A stretch of 64,000 nucleotides of DNA. Origin: Manihot esculenta. Lineage: Eukaryota; Streptophyta; Magnoliopsida; Malpighiales; Euphorbiaceae. A model generated the notes under the pieces. That model made no database searches, was not told the origin of the DNA, and saw nothing but the letters and a program-made list of their open reading frames with translations. Made by a program: the position numbers and the translations under genes. Location: assembly GCF_001659605.2 (NCBI RefSeq), contig NC_035170.2, forward strand, positions 23,366,190-23,430,189. Reading direction: 5' to 3'. Shown here piece after piece: positions 46,943 to 57,863 of this stretch (its first letter is position 1; each line of letters starts with the position of its first letter).

Positions 46943-49900
46943 ATGTCTGGGCATAATACTGGTGACACTTCTGACCCTACATTTGATCTTAAAGATATGT
47001 ATAAAGCTTTCATGGATAGCTTTCAAAAGCTAAATTTGAGAATGGATAACCTTGAGGACAACCTTAGATCTTCAAAGGGCAAGTCCAATCAGAGGGATGA
47101 TGATACACACGATCCATACTATGAAGAGGAAAATGAGGCACAATCAGCCCCTTTCTAAGCTAGAAGGTTCAATGATCGTGTACCCTATGTAGATAATAAT
47201 ATGAACTCCATAAAGATGAAGATTCTAAACTTCAATGGTAAGGCTGATGTTGATGCCTATTTAGAGTGGGAGCGTAAAGTGGAGATGGTTTTTAACTGTC
47301 AAAACTATTCCGACGATAAAAAGGTAAAACTTGCTGCCCTTGAGTTTTCAGATTATGCACTAATATGGTGGGATGAGCTTGTGAAATCTAGGAGAAGGAA
47401 TGGAGAGTTACCCATTACTAGTTGAGACGAGATGAAGCGAATAATGAGGAAGAAATATGTGCCTACTTATTATCATAGAGATCTCCATCATCAGTTGCAA
47501 AGACTAACCCAAGGATCAAAATCTGTTGATGAGTATTATAAGGAGATGGAGTTGCTCCTGATCAAAGCAAACATAGTGGAGGAGGAAGACCAGACTATGG
47601 CTCGTTTCTTTGGTGGTCTAAACAAGGAGATTGCTGATGTGGTTGATTTGCAACCATATGTTGATTTGGAAGACTTGGTGAACATTGCAATTAAGGTGGA
47701 AAGACAAAGAGGCCGAAATAGATGGGGGAGCAACAGGGCTGCTCAAAACTCCAACAGCAAATAGGGTTCTAAATGGAATACCAAGGCTGATGCTAAAAGG
47801 TTTGATAAGTCTTCAACTCAAAAAGGCATATTACCTTCCAAGGAAGCATCCAACTCTCATGGTAAAAATGAACCAGCCCCTAAATCTAGTAGGACTAAAG
47901 ATATTCAGTGCTTTAAATGTAAAGAGCGTGGGCATTATGCCAATGAGTGTGTTAATAAACGTGCCATGATAGTGAGGGGAGATGAGATAGTCTTCAAAAC
48001 TGATTCTGATTCTGATGAAATACCACCTTTAGAAGATTGTTCTGATGTAGAGATAAAAGAGTATCCTGTTCAAGGAGAGTCCTTAGTGATACTGCGTACT
48101 TTAAATATTTCTATTAAGGAAGAGGGACTTGAACAACGTCAAAACATCTTTCACACTCGTTGTTTAATAGGTGGTAAAGTCTGTTGCATGATAATAGATT
48201 CAGATAGTCAAGTTAATTGTGCTAGTACTATTTTAGTTGATAAATTAGGACTAGAAACTATTAAACACCCCAATCCTTACAGACTTCAATGGTTGAATGA
48301 TAGTGGCGAGGCAAAGGTAACCAAGCAATGTAAAGTGCCATTTTCTATTGGCAAGTATGTAGATGAGGTTACTTATGATATTGTACCCATGTAGACTGGA
48401 CATATTTTGTTAGGTAGACCATGGCAATTTGATAGGCGTATCATTCATGGTGGGTATAGTAATAGGTTTTCTTTTACGTTCCTTGGTGTAAAACATATAC
48501 TTGTACTATTATCTCCTAAAGATGTATATGCAGATCAAGTGAAATTACAACAATCTGCTAAATTGGGTAAGGGAGGTGAGACAAGTAAAAAGAATGAGGG
48601 AAAAGAGGGTAGTAGTAAAAAGAAAGTTTCGAATGGCCCAAAGGAGAGTGACTGCACAGGAAAGGATAAAAATGAGAGATGTGCAGGAGAGAACACGTTA
48701 GTGAGTGTGGAGGTAAAAGGAGAGCTGAGTGAGAAGAGTGAAGAATTCAGCAAGTCTTCCTTTTATTGTAAAGAGAGAGAGTTGAAGAAAGCACAATTAG
48801 GGAAGAGAGTTTTAATTATATTGCGTTTTAGTTCCAATTTTATGATTAAGACTAACCCTACTAATGAATTGCCTAGTTCTTTTTCTAAGTTATTGCAGGA
48901 CTTTGCGGATGTATTTCTTAAGGAGGTGCCATCTGGGTTGCCACCCACTAGGGGAATAGAACATCAAATCAATTTTGTTCCTGGAGCGCAGATTCCAAAC
49001 CGTCCAACTTACCGGAGTAATCCTGAGGAGACGAAGGAATTGCAAAAGCAAGTTGATGAGTTGCTAGCTAAGGGACATATTAGGGAAAGCTTTAGTCCAT
49101 GTGCAGTACCTGTTTTATTAGTTCCAAAGAAAAATGGAATAATGCGCATGTATGTTGATTGTCGTGCGATCAACAAAATCACTGTAAAGTATCGCCATCC
49201 TATTCCTAGATTAGATGATATACTTGAAGAATTATGTGGTGCTGTTTTCTTTACAAAAATTGATTTGAAAAGTAGTTATCATCAAATTAGGATGAAGTTA
49301 GGTGATGAGTGGAAAACGGCCTTTAAGACAAAATATGGTTTATATGAATAGTTAGTGATGCCTTTTGGCTTAATTAATGCACCTAGCTCATTTATGAGAT
49401 TGATGAACCATGTTTTGCGTGATTACTTAGGTAAGTTTGTGGTTGTGTATTTTGATGATATATTGATTTATAGCCGAAGCATGGATGACCACATTAGGCA
49501 TGTTGAACTTGTTTTACAGAAGTTGCGTGAACATGAATTGTATGCTAATATTAAGAAATGCACATTTTATACTGATAGTGTCATATTCCTAGGATTTATT
49601 ATTAGTTCACGTGGAGTTGAGGTAGATACTGAAAATGTTAAGACTATCCTAGAATGGCCTACACCTAAGAATGCTAATGAGGTGAGATCCTTTCATGGAT
49701 TAGCAAGCTTCTATAGGAGGTTTGTTAGAGATTTCAGCACTATTGCTGCACCTCTAAATGAGATCATTAAAAAGGCTGTAGAATTTAAATGGGGTAAAGA
49801 ACATGAACTTGCATTTAACACATTAAAGAAAAAACTTACTACTGCTCTTGTTTTAAGGTTACCTGATTTTTCTAAGACCTTTGAAATTGAATGTGATGTT

Positions 49901-51592
49901 TCTGGGATTGGTACTAGTGCTGTTCTTATGCAGGAAGGCCGACCCATAGCATATTTCAGTGAGAAGCTAGGTGGCGCACATTTGAACTATTCCACCTATG
50001 ACAAAGAGTTCTACGCACTGATTAGGGCTCTTGAATTTTGGGAACACTACTTGCTGTCTAATGAGTTTGTGATTCATACCGACCATCAGTCTCTCACACA
50101 CTTGAAGGGACAAGGGAAGTTGAACAAGCGGCATGGTAAGTGGGTTGAATATCTCGAAATCTTTCCTTATGTCATTAAATACAAGCAAGGTAAAGAGAAC
50201 GTGGTTGCTGATGCATTATCTAGACATTATGCATTGACTTCTATGCTTAGTTCTAAGTTGTTAGGGTTTGAGCATTTGAAAGATATGAATGAGAATGATA
50301 CTGATTTTTCTGATGTATTTAAGGCATGTGAACATGGGGCGTTTAACAAGTTTTATTTGCATGATGGGTTTCTTTTTAGGGGGAAACAAATATGCATACC
50401 TAAGTGTTCGGTACGTGAGTTGCTTGTTAGAGAATCGCATTCAGGAGGGTTAATGGGACATTTTGGTGTGCAAAAGACTTTAGACATGTTGAACGAACAC
50501 TTTTATTGGCCTAATATGCAAAAATATGTAGAGAAAGTTTGTGCTCAATACTTTGCATGTAAACAGACTAAATCTAAGTCCTTGCTGCATGGGTTGTATA
50601 CCCCTTTGCCTGTACCTACTGAACCTTGGACTGATATATCTATGGATTTTGTGATAGGTTTACCTAGGATAAAAGGAGGTAGAGATTCAGTGTTTGTTGT
50701 TGATGATGCAACGAACACAGCTGATTTATTTTTCAAGGAAGTAGTCTGTTTGCATGGTATACCTAGGACTATTGTTTCTGATAGAGATTCTAAGTTCCTT
50801 AGTCATTTCTGGCGTGTTTTGTGGGGGAAATTGGGTACTAAACTTTTATTTTCTACTACTTGTCATCCACAAACAGATGGCCAAACTGAAGTTGTTAATA
50901 GGACTTTAGGAACTATGCTTCGTGCTATTGTGGGTAGGAACTTGAAAACTTGGGAAGAATGTTTGCCATATGTTGAATTTGCTTATAATCGCGCTGTCCA
51001 TTCTTCTACTGGTTATTCACCTTTTGAGATTGTGTATGGTTTTAATCCATCAACTGTATTAGATTTAATGCCTTTACCTTTGAACGAGCTGTCTAATTTA
51101 GATGGAAAAGCGAAGGCTGAAATGGTTAAATCAATACACATGAAAGCGCGTGAGCATATTGAGAAGCGCAACAAAATGTATGAGAAACAGGCCAATAAGG
51201 GTTGCAAGAAAGTTGTATTCAGACCAGGTGATTGGGTTTGGATCCATATGCGAAAGGAGAGGTTTCCGAATCAAAGGAAATCAAAACTTGATGCACGAGA
51301 GGATGGACCATATCAAGTGCTGAAACGAATCAATGATAACGCATACATAATTGATATGCCAGGTGAGTTTGGTGTAAGTGCTACCTTTAATGTTTCTGAT
51401 TTGTCTCCTTTTGATTTTAGTACAGATTCGAGGACGAATGCTTTTCAAGAGGGAGGGGATGATGTAAGCACGACCAACAACACCAAAAATGATGAGCTAG
51501 CATTGCCTCAAGGACCAATTACAAGGCTGAGATCCAAAAGGTTGAAGGAAGCACTTCAAGGATTCATGAAGGAATATGTTGAAGCTTTGTAA
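46943..51592 (+). pseudogene. CRM-like gag-pol polyprotein with five stops
   Basis: A single frame of 1550 codons runs from ATG 46943 to the stop at 51590-51592 with no frameshift. In order it has a Gag core (LEWERKVEMVFNC ... ALIWWDELV), a zinc knuckle (CFKCKERGHYANEC), a protease (IIDSDSQVNC, where a glycine is expected at the third site), RT ([10 protein letters not shown]), RNase H ([15 protein letters not shown]), the integrase zinc finger ([10 protein letters not shown] ... [11 protein letters not shown]) and an integrase core ([25 protein letters not shown]). Premature stops lie at 47156, 47423, 47762, 48392 and 49349. Each can be explained by one C-to-T or G-to-A change. About 17 residues are missing in the integrase around FVVDDATNT. 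The last 44 codons lie inside the 3' LTR. Confidence 0.9.
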
Positions 51593-52187
51593 GTTCATTT
51601 TGAAGTTGAAGAACAATCTGGCCATTCCAAGTCAATTAGGCCAAATGTGTCCTTATTGACAATTCAAATTTTGTATTTTTAGTGGGTAGTTATTTAGTAG
51701 TTTATAGTTAACCAGTAGTGGGTAGTTATTTGGTAGTGAGTAGTTAAACAGTAGTGGGTAGTTATCTAGTAGTGGATAGTGGCATAGATCATTGGTCCAT
51801 GCATAGTTGTGGGAAGTGGCAAAGATCATGGGTCCATGTATAGTAGTGGGAAGTGGCAAAGATCATGAGTCTTAATTTAGGCTATATAAAGCATCTCTTT
51901 TTCTATATTATACACACAGATTATCAATTATTCAATACAATTGCTTTATGCGATTCTTCTTTGAGAGTTTAAGAGAGATCTTGGTTCTTAACATTGCATC
52001 ACGAATAAGGTTTGATACTAACTTGTATGTTTCTTATTCTTGCTGCTTTTAAAATCAATCAATTATAAGTGTTCTTAATTGCATGTTAATTAAGGGTACT
52101 GTAGATTGGGGAATTATTTTCTGAACTAAGTTCTTTTTACTAGGGTATGTGTCGTTTCAGTCTCTAATAGGCTGGGGTTCCGCATCA
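51460..52187 (+). repeat. 3' LTR of the CRM-like element
   Basis: 728 bp, closely matching the 5' copy. Its first 133 bp are also the end of the gag-pol frame ([16 protein letters not shown]), so U3 is coding here. A repeated 'gtagtgggtagtta' block lies at 51680-51780. Confidence 0.92.
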
Positions 52188-52192
52188 TAAAA

Positions 52193-53174
52193 GTATGGAG
52201 ATAAGTACAAAGACTAAAATCCGAGCATTGGTCCGGGGAAACAAATTCATAAAACAGCCACATGGCCATTCGGGCATTGGTCCCACATAACAAGACATCT
52301 CATGCCAAGTCACAAGACAATCGCCAAGTCGAAATCCAGGCATTGGTCCACGGAAACATATTCAAAAAATTGCCATAAGGCCATTCGGGCATGGGTCCCG
52401 CATATACTTTGGCATGGCCATGTTTATCTAACCATATTTAATATTGAAAGTGGAATATCTGGAAAGTATTGGAGACACAAGAAAATTCTACATATCAGAA
52501 AGAATGAAGACTCATATGGCAACATAAGATGAATCAAAGAAAGGAGAAATATAGAAAGGTATCTTTAGAATTTATTGTAAAAGAGTGAGTGAGTTGAAAT
52601 GCCAATGACGAATCTGTCCATCGAATTTCAATTGTTGAAAATCAAAGAAATATTTTAAATTATTTTTCTAAACTGTCTTCAAATGCTAAAATTAGACATC
52701 TAATTTTAAAAACAGTTTAAATTTGGATATCTAATTTATGTCTGTGCTTATTTTAGTTAACTACTTACAAACTGCGAAAGTAACTGATTTCAGTTTGTAT
52801 GATTTTTAAACGGTTTAACGGCTGATTTTTGAAAATTATTACCATTGAACTATCCCTACAGTTAAGAAAGAAAAGTTTTTCAAGCATCTAATCAAGAGAT
52901 TAAATCTTTTCATAAATAAGCAATGAAAGTACAAAATTTTTAAGAGCATCTGAAATCTTTGACTTAAAAGTTTTTCATTCTTACATTTGATTTTCATTGG
53001 CAAATCTACTTTGTCTCTTCTTAATAGCATTTCTGCTGTATCTGATAAGAGTTGTTGAGAGCGTCTTTCTTCTGAATCAAAATCTATATAAGGTTAATCA
53101 AGTGTGTAGTCACTTGATAGAGCTCCTAAGCACCTATTAAAGCTTAAATGAGAGTTTGAGTGTGAATCAAACGT
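52193..53174 (+). repeat. Tat-like 3' repeats followed by unique AT-rich DNA
   Basis: From 52193 to about 52440, 'ggccattcgggcattggtcc' type units recur two to three times, with 'cgaaatccaggcattggtcc' and 'catctcatgccaagtc'. This fits the 3' repeat region of the Tat-like element whose 5' end is at 43569, in the same orientation. From 52440 to 53174 the sequence is unique and AT-rich with no recognisable gene. Confidence 0.5.
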
Positions 53175-53179
53175 GTAAA

Positions 53180-55515
53180 TGTAACGACCCGAAAATCGGA
53201 CCGCTACCGGCGCTAGGATCCGGGTCGACTTAAGGCCGCCGGGACCCGTAGCAAGCCAAACATACATCCTGGAAACCTGTTTAATCCCATACATGATCAA
53301 GAAAATACATAAAAATTCAAAACCTTTCTTTCAAACATCCAACTCAACCTGAACATATACTGTACATAGTCATAATCATAATTACGATCCCTCAGTGGGA
53401 CCTCAACAATGCCTTAATAGGCAAATACATCATGAGATGAGTTGGCTTCCATAACATTATAAAACATTTTGATCATGTAATAAAATGGATACCTCAATAC
53501 ATAATTTCAAGCACAATATCTAAACCTCAATATCATTACACATAACATAACTATAATATACTGAAATCTCTTACATTACATCATAATACAACTGTCATGT
53601 CCACAACTAACTATTACATACACACTTCATATCTCTGGCTAACTTCCTGGTCTACCCTGTACCTGCACATCTGGGGTTAGGGGAGAGGGGTGAGCTACAA
53701 AGCCCAGTGAGCAGAATAGGGAAAACATGTATTTAAAATCTCATGCCATTATGTAATGCAACACATCACAACAAATCACATCTCGGATGGTATTGTCACC
53801 AATAGTCCTCTACATAGTCTAACTGTGCCGGGACGTAGAATGGGTACAACCGGTCTTTCCCTTAACATAACATATCATACAGTCCAACTGTGCCAGGGAC
53901 GTAGAATGGGTACAACCTGGACTTCCTCTTACATCGTGCCAGGGACGTAGAATGGGTACAACCTGGACTTCCATACCATATTATGCCATAACATCATCAT
54001 ATCATATGAGGACTAAAGGATCATCCAATGACCAATCCACATCAACATCATAAATGCAATGCAACATATTCGTGAATACTAATGCAAGCAACCTACTATA
54101 TCTCATGGCATTCATGATGCATGGATCATGCTCAAAATTCATATTTCATTTATTTTAAAACTTAAAGTTTATTGCACTCACCTCTGGCTAGCTCTGACAA
54201 ACTCTGTAGCAGCTGGCTCACTGCTGGGGTCCTCGGTTCCTCGGGTCCGAACCTACACAGGTGGACTCCAATGAGGGACCAAACATACATAAGCATAACT
54301 CTAACATACTCCCCAAAAACCCCCTAAAACATCATGAAAACATCACATAAAATCATGCAAGAAATGGCTGGACAGGGCACTTTCGGCGGCAGGTTCGGCG
54401 GCCGAAAGTCCCTCCAGAGCCGAAAGTCAGGCAGGTTCGGCGGCACCTTCGGCGGCCGAAACTCCCAAACAGAGGCGAAACTCATGCATGTTCGGTGGCA
54501 CCTTCGGCGGCCGAAAGTCCCAGACAGAGACGAAAGTCTCTTTTCGGGGGCAATTTCGGCAGCCGAAAGGCCTGCCTCCCCAGCCATGTTCGGCGGCCGA
54601 AAGCTCCTTCGGCTGCCGAACCTGGTTTCTGCCAAAGGGCAGAAACTTGGCTCCCTTATGTATTTTTGCCTCCAAACTCACCAATCATGCATAAACTTGT
54701 TCTAAAACATGCATAAACACCATAAATCACACCTAGGGGTCTCAAACTATCAAATACCCCAACTACAACACTTCAAACACACAAAATCAACATACATTGT
54801 TCATCAAAACATCAAAACCCATAAACTCATCAACAAGCCTAAACATGCATCTCTACCCATAAAACAACTTAAAAGCTTGCTTAAAACACATAACAAGGGT
54901 GGATCCGAGCTTACCTCTTGAAGAAACGAGAGGAAAAGCGATCCTAGCTTGGAGATGGAGAGATTATGCTCTTTGAACCTCCAAGTACCCAAAACTTGCT
55001 CTTTGCTCACAAATCTTCAAAACAGAAGTTAAAACCCGTGAAAATCATGGAAGATCTAAGGAAGACACTCAAGATCGAGGGAGGGGTGGCAGAGACTCAC
55101 CTTGGCCGACAACGGGGGAGAAAAGCTCGCCCGTGCGGACCTAAGGGACCCTTTTATAGGTGGCTGGCCAGGCCACGTTCGGGGGCCGAAAGTGCCTCCG
55201 CATGCATGCCATGTTCGGCGGCCGAACTTGAGATTCGGCGGCCGAACCTGGACTGCCCTCACTCATGCTTTCGGGGGCCTAACGTGCCTCCATAACGCAT
55301 GCATGTTCGGCGGCCGAACTTGACTTTCGGCGGCCGAACCTGGGTTTTCCTCCAAAGAATTTTCATGCAAAAACTCATTAAATTTTCATACTTAAAACCA
55401 TGAAATACCTTAAACATTTTAAGAAAACATGTTTCTACCCTACTAGAGGCTTCCGACATCCGAGATTCCACCGGACGGTAGGAATTCCGATACCGGAGTC
55501 TAGCCGGGTCTTACA
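53180..55515 (-). repeat. 3' LTR of the Tekay-like element
   Basis: It starts tgtaacgacc and ends gggtcttaca on the plus strand. It contains a threefold repeat of a 'gtgccagggacgtagaatgg' unit (53825-53975) and eleven copies of a 13-bp odd palindrome TTCGGCNGCCGAA (one with a GGG centre) in two clusters, 54394-54620 and 55178-55338. Short open frames rich in Phe-Gly-Gly-Arg arise from these repeats and are not genes. Confidence 0.95.
54394..55338. repeat. Two clusters of the 13-bp palindrome TTCGGCNGCCGAA
   Basis: I count six copies between 54394 and 54620 and five between 55178 and 55338. The arms TTCGGC and GCCGAA are exact complements around a single central base (mostly G, once A, once T). 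Half-sites such as 'ttcggcggcacc' and 'gagccgaaag' lie between them. The same clusters occur in the other LTR at 61408-61634 and 62192-62352. The copies are CG-rich in an otherwise AT-rich LTR. Their role is not known to me. Confidence 0.85.
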
Positions 55516-55535
55516 TTCTCCCCCCCTTAAGAACA
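55516..55535 (-). other. Polypurine tract of the Tekay-like element
   Basis: On the minus strand the sequence reads ttaagggggggagaa directly before the 3' LTR. This is the expected plus-strand priming site. Confidence 0.85.
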
Positions 55536-55629
55536 TTCGTCCCCGAATGTACCTCAACTAGCACTCATAGCATGGCATAAAACATAACATACATACATAC
55601 ATAGCACATAAACACAAAGAGATCTAACC

Positions 55630-57863
55630 TTAAAAGAGATGAGGGTACTGCTGGAGCATAGACTCCCGTGTCTCCCAAGTGCACTCTTCCATATTGTGGT
55701 GGTTCCATAGGACTTTCACTATTGGGATTTCCTTGTTTCTTAGCTTTCTGATCTGGGTGTCTATGATCCGTACTGGTTGCTCAACATAGGTGAGACCCTC
55801 TTGGACCTCCACATCAGGCTAACTTGCGCTAACTTGTCCACATATACCTGCGCTAACTTGTCCACAGAGTAGCCACTCCTGACAGGAATGAAGTGAGCAG
55901 ATTTGGTGAGTCTGTCCACAATCACCCATATGGAGTCCACTCTGTTGGACGCCGCCGGTAACCCCACTACGAAGTCCATAGCTATATTTTCCCATTTCCA
56001 TTCTGGAATAGGTAGCGGGTTAAGCATTCCAGCCGGCTTCTGATGTTCCAGCTTCACCCTCTGACACACTTCGCAGGCTGACACGAACTGTGCCACTTCT
56101 TTCTTCATAGTTGGCCACCAATAAACCTTCTTTAGATCTTGATACATCTTGGTGGCTCCGGGGTGAACGCTGTATCTTGCATTATGAGCCTCTCTCATAA
56201 TGTCTCCTTTTAGCCCTATGTCATCTGGTACACATAGTCTGCTCCCATAGCGGAGGATCCCCTTGCTGTCGAATCTGAACTCACTACCATTGCCTGACTG
56301 AACAGTCCTGGCAATCTTCACTAACTCCGGGTCCTCATGCTGTTTCTGAGCCACCTGCTCCAGAAACACGGGTGCTACTCTCATCTGGGCCACCAAGGCA
56401 CCTGTACCAGACAACTCCATCTGTAGACCTTCCTCAATAAGCTTGTAAAACTCCTTCACCACTGGCCTCCTCTCTGTCGATATGTGGGATAAACTGCCTA
56501 GTGACTTCCGGCTTAGGGCGTCTGCCACGACATTCGCCTTACCCGGATGATACTGAATCTTGCAATCATAGTCACTCAGCAGCTCCACCCATCTCCTCTG
56601 TCTCAAGTTCAAATCTTTTTGACTCAGGATGTACTGCAGGCTCTTATGATCTGTAAAGATCTCACACTTTACCCCGTAGAGGTAGTGCCTCCACATCTTG
56701 AGTGCAAAGATTACTGCTGCCATCTCTAGGTCGTGTGTGGGGTAATTCAACTCATGCTTCTTCAGCTGCCTAGAAGCATAAGCAATCACCCTCTCATTCT
56801 GCATCAGTACACAACCCAGTCCCACACGGGACGCATCACAAAAGACTGTAAAGTCCTCCTCACTAGATGGCAGAGCTAAAACTGGTGCTGAAGTCAACCT
56901 CTTCTTAAGCTCTTCAAAACTCTCTTCGCACTGGTCGGTCCACACAAACTTCTGATTCTTCCTGGTTAACCTGGTCAGAGGAGCTGCTATCTTTGAGAAG
57001 TCCTGAACGAACCTCCTGTAGTAACCTGCCAAACCCAATAAACTTCTAATCTCTGTCACTGAAGTGGGTCTAGGCCAGTTAGCCACAGTTTCTGTCTTCT
57101 TGGGGTCTACATCAATCCCATTCTCTGACACTACATGCCCCAAGAACGAAATGCTCCTCAGCCAGAACTCACACTTAGAGAACTTGGCATACAAGCCATG
57201 TTCCCTCAAGGTCTGCAAGACCAACCGCAGATGATGGGCATGCTCCTCTGCATTCCTGGAATACACCAAGATATCATCTATGAAGACAATAACGAAGTGA
57301 TCCAGGTACTGGCTAAATACTCTGTTCATGAGGTCCATGAATGCTGCAGGGGCGTTAGTTAACCCGAACGGCATCACAAGGAACTCAAAATGCCCATATC
57401 TGGTCCTGAAAGCTGTCTTCGGCACATCTTCATCCCTTATCCTCAGCTGATGGTACCCCGATCTCAGATCTATTTTGGAGAAACAACCCGCTCCTGCTAG
57501 CTGGTCGAATAGATCATCGATCCTTGGCAGAGGGTACCTATTCTTGGTAGTGACTTTGTTCAACTGCCTGTAGTCGATACAAAGCCTAAGGGATCCATCC
57601 TTCTTTCTCACAAACAAGACCGGAGCACCCCAGGGTGAGGTACTCTGTCGGATGAAGCCCTTCTCTACCAACTCTTGCAACTGCTCTTTCAACTCCTTTA
57701 ACTCGGCTGGGGCCATCCTGTAGGGAGGGATAGAGATCGGTCTAGTTCCAGGCACCAACTCTATCTCGAACTCTATCTCCCTAGCAGGTGGTAAACCTGG
57801 AAGCTCATCCGGAAAAACATCCTGAAACTCTCTGACAACTGGCACCGAGGCTGGTTCCCTGAC
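55630..57863 (-). pseudogene. Tekay-like pol: RT, RNase H and truncated integrase
   Basis: Read downward from 57863, it continues the gag-protease frame after a single TAG. RT ([35 protein letters not shown]) and RNase H ([33 protein letters not shown]) are intact. The integrase zinc finger is present ([13 protein letters not shown] ... CEVCQRVK), and the core starts (AMDFVVGLP). It then breaks at about 55815 after a tandem [15 protein letters not shown]. The second Asp, the Glu and most of the C-terminus are missing. The true C-terminus resumes in another frame at 55812-55630 ([31 protein letters not shown]), a chromodomain-like tail. The deletion is therefore out of frame. Confidence 0.92.

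Larger units (their letters stand above)
45295..52187 (+). mobile_element. Full-length CRM-like Ty3/gypsy retrotransposon
   Basis: The 6893-bp element has LTRs at 45295-46004 and 51460-52187, both tgatgtaagc ... gcatca. A perfect 5-bp target duplication taaaa flanks it (45290-45294 and 52188-52192). A primer-binding site 'attggtatcagagc' directly follows the 5' LTR, and a polypurine tract (agagggagggga) precedes the 3' LTR. One gag-pol frame (46943-51592) has five stops and a short in-frame integrase deletion, so it is non-autonomous now. RT wording (CRAINKITVKYRHPIPRLDD) and pol reading into the 3' LTR suggest the CRM lineage; that assignment is inferred. Confidence 0.93.

Noticed and set aside
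54324..54716. Open frames on both strands rich in FGGR, RPPK and SAAE strings, repeated at 61338-61730
   Set aside because: They arise from the CG-rich palindrome clusters inside the Tekay-like LTRs, are open in several frames on both strands and have no start context or domain.
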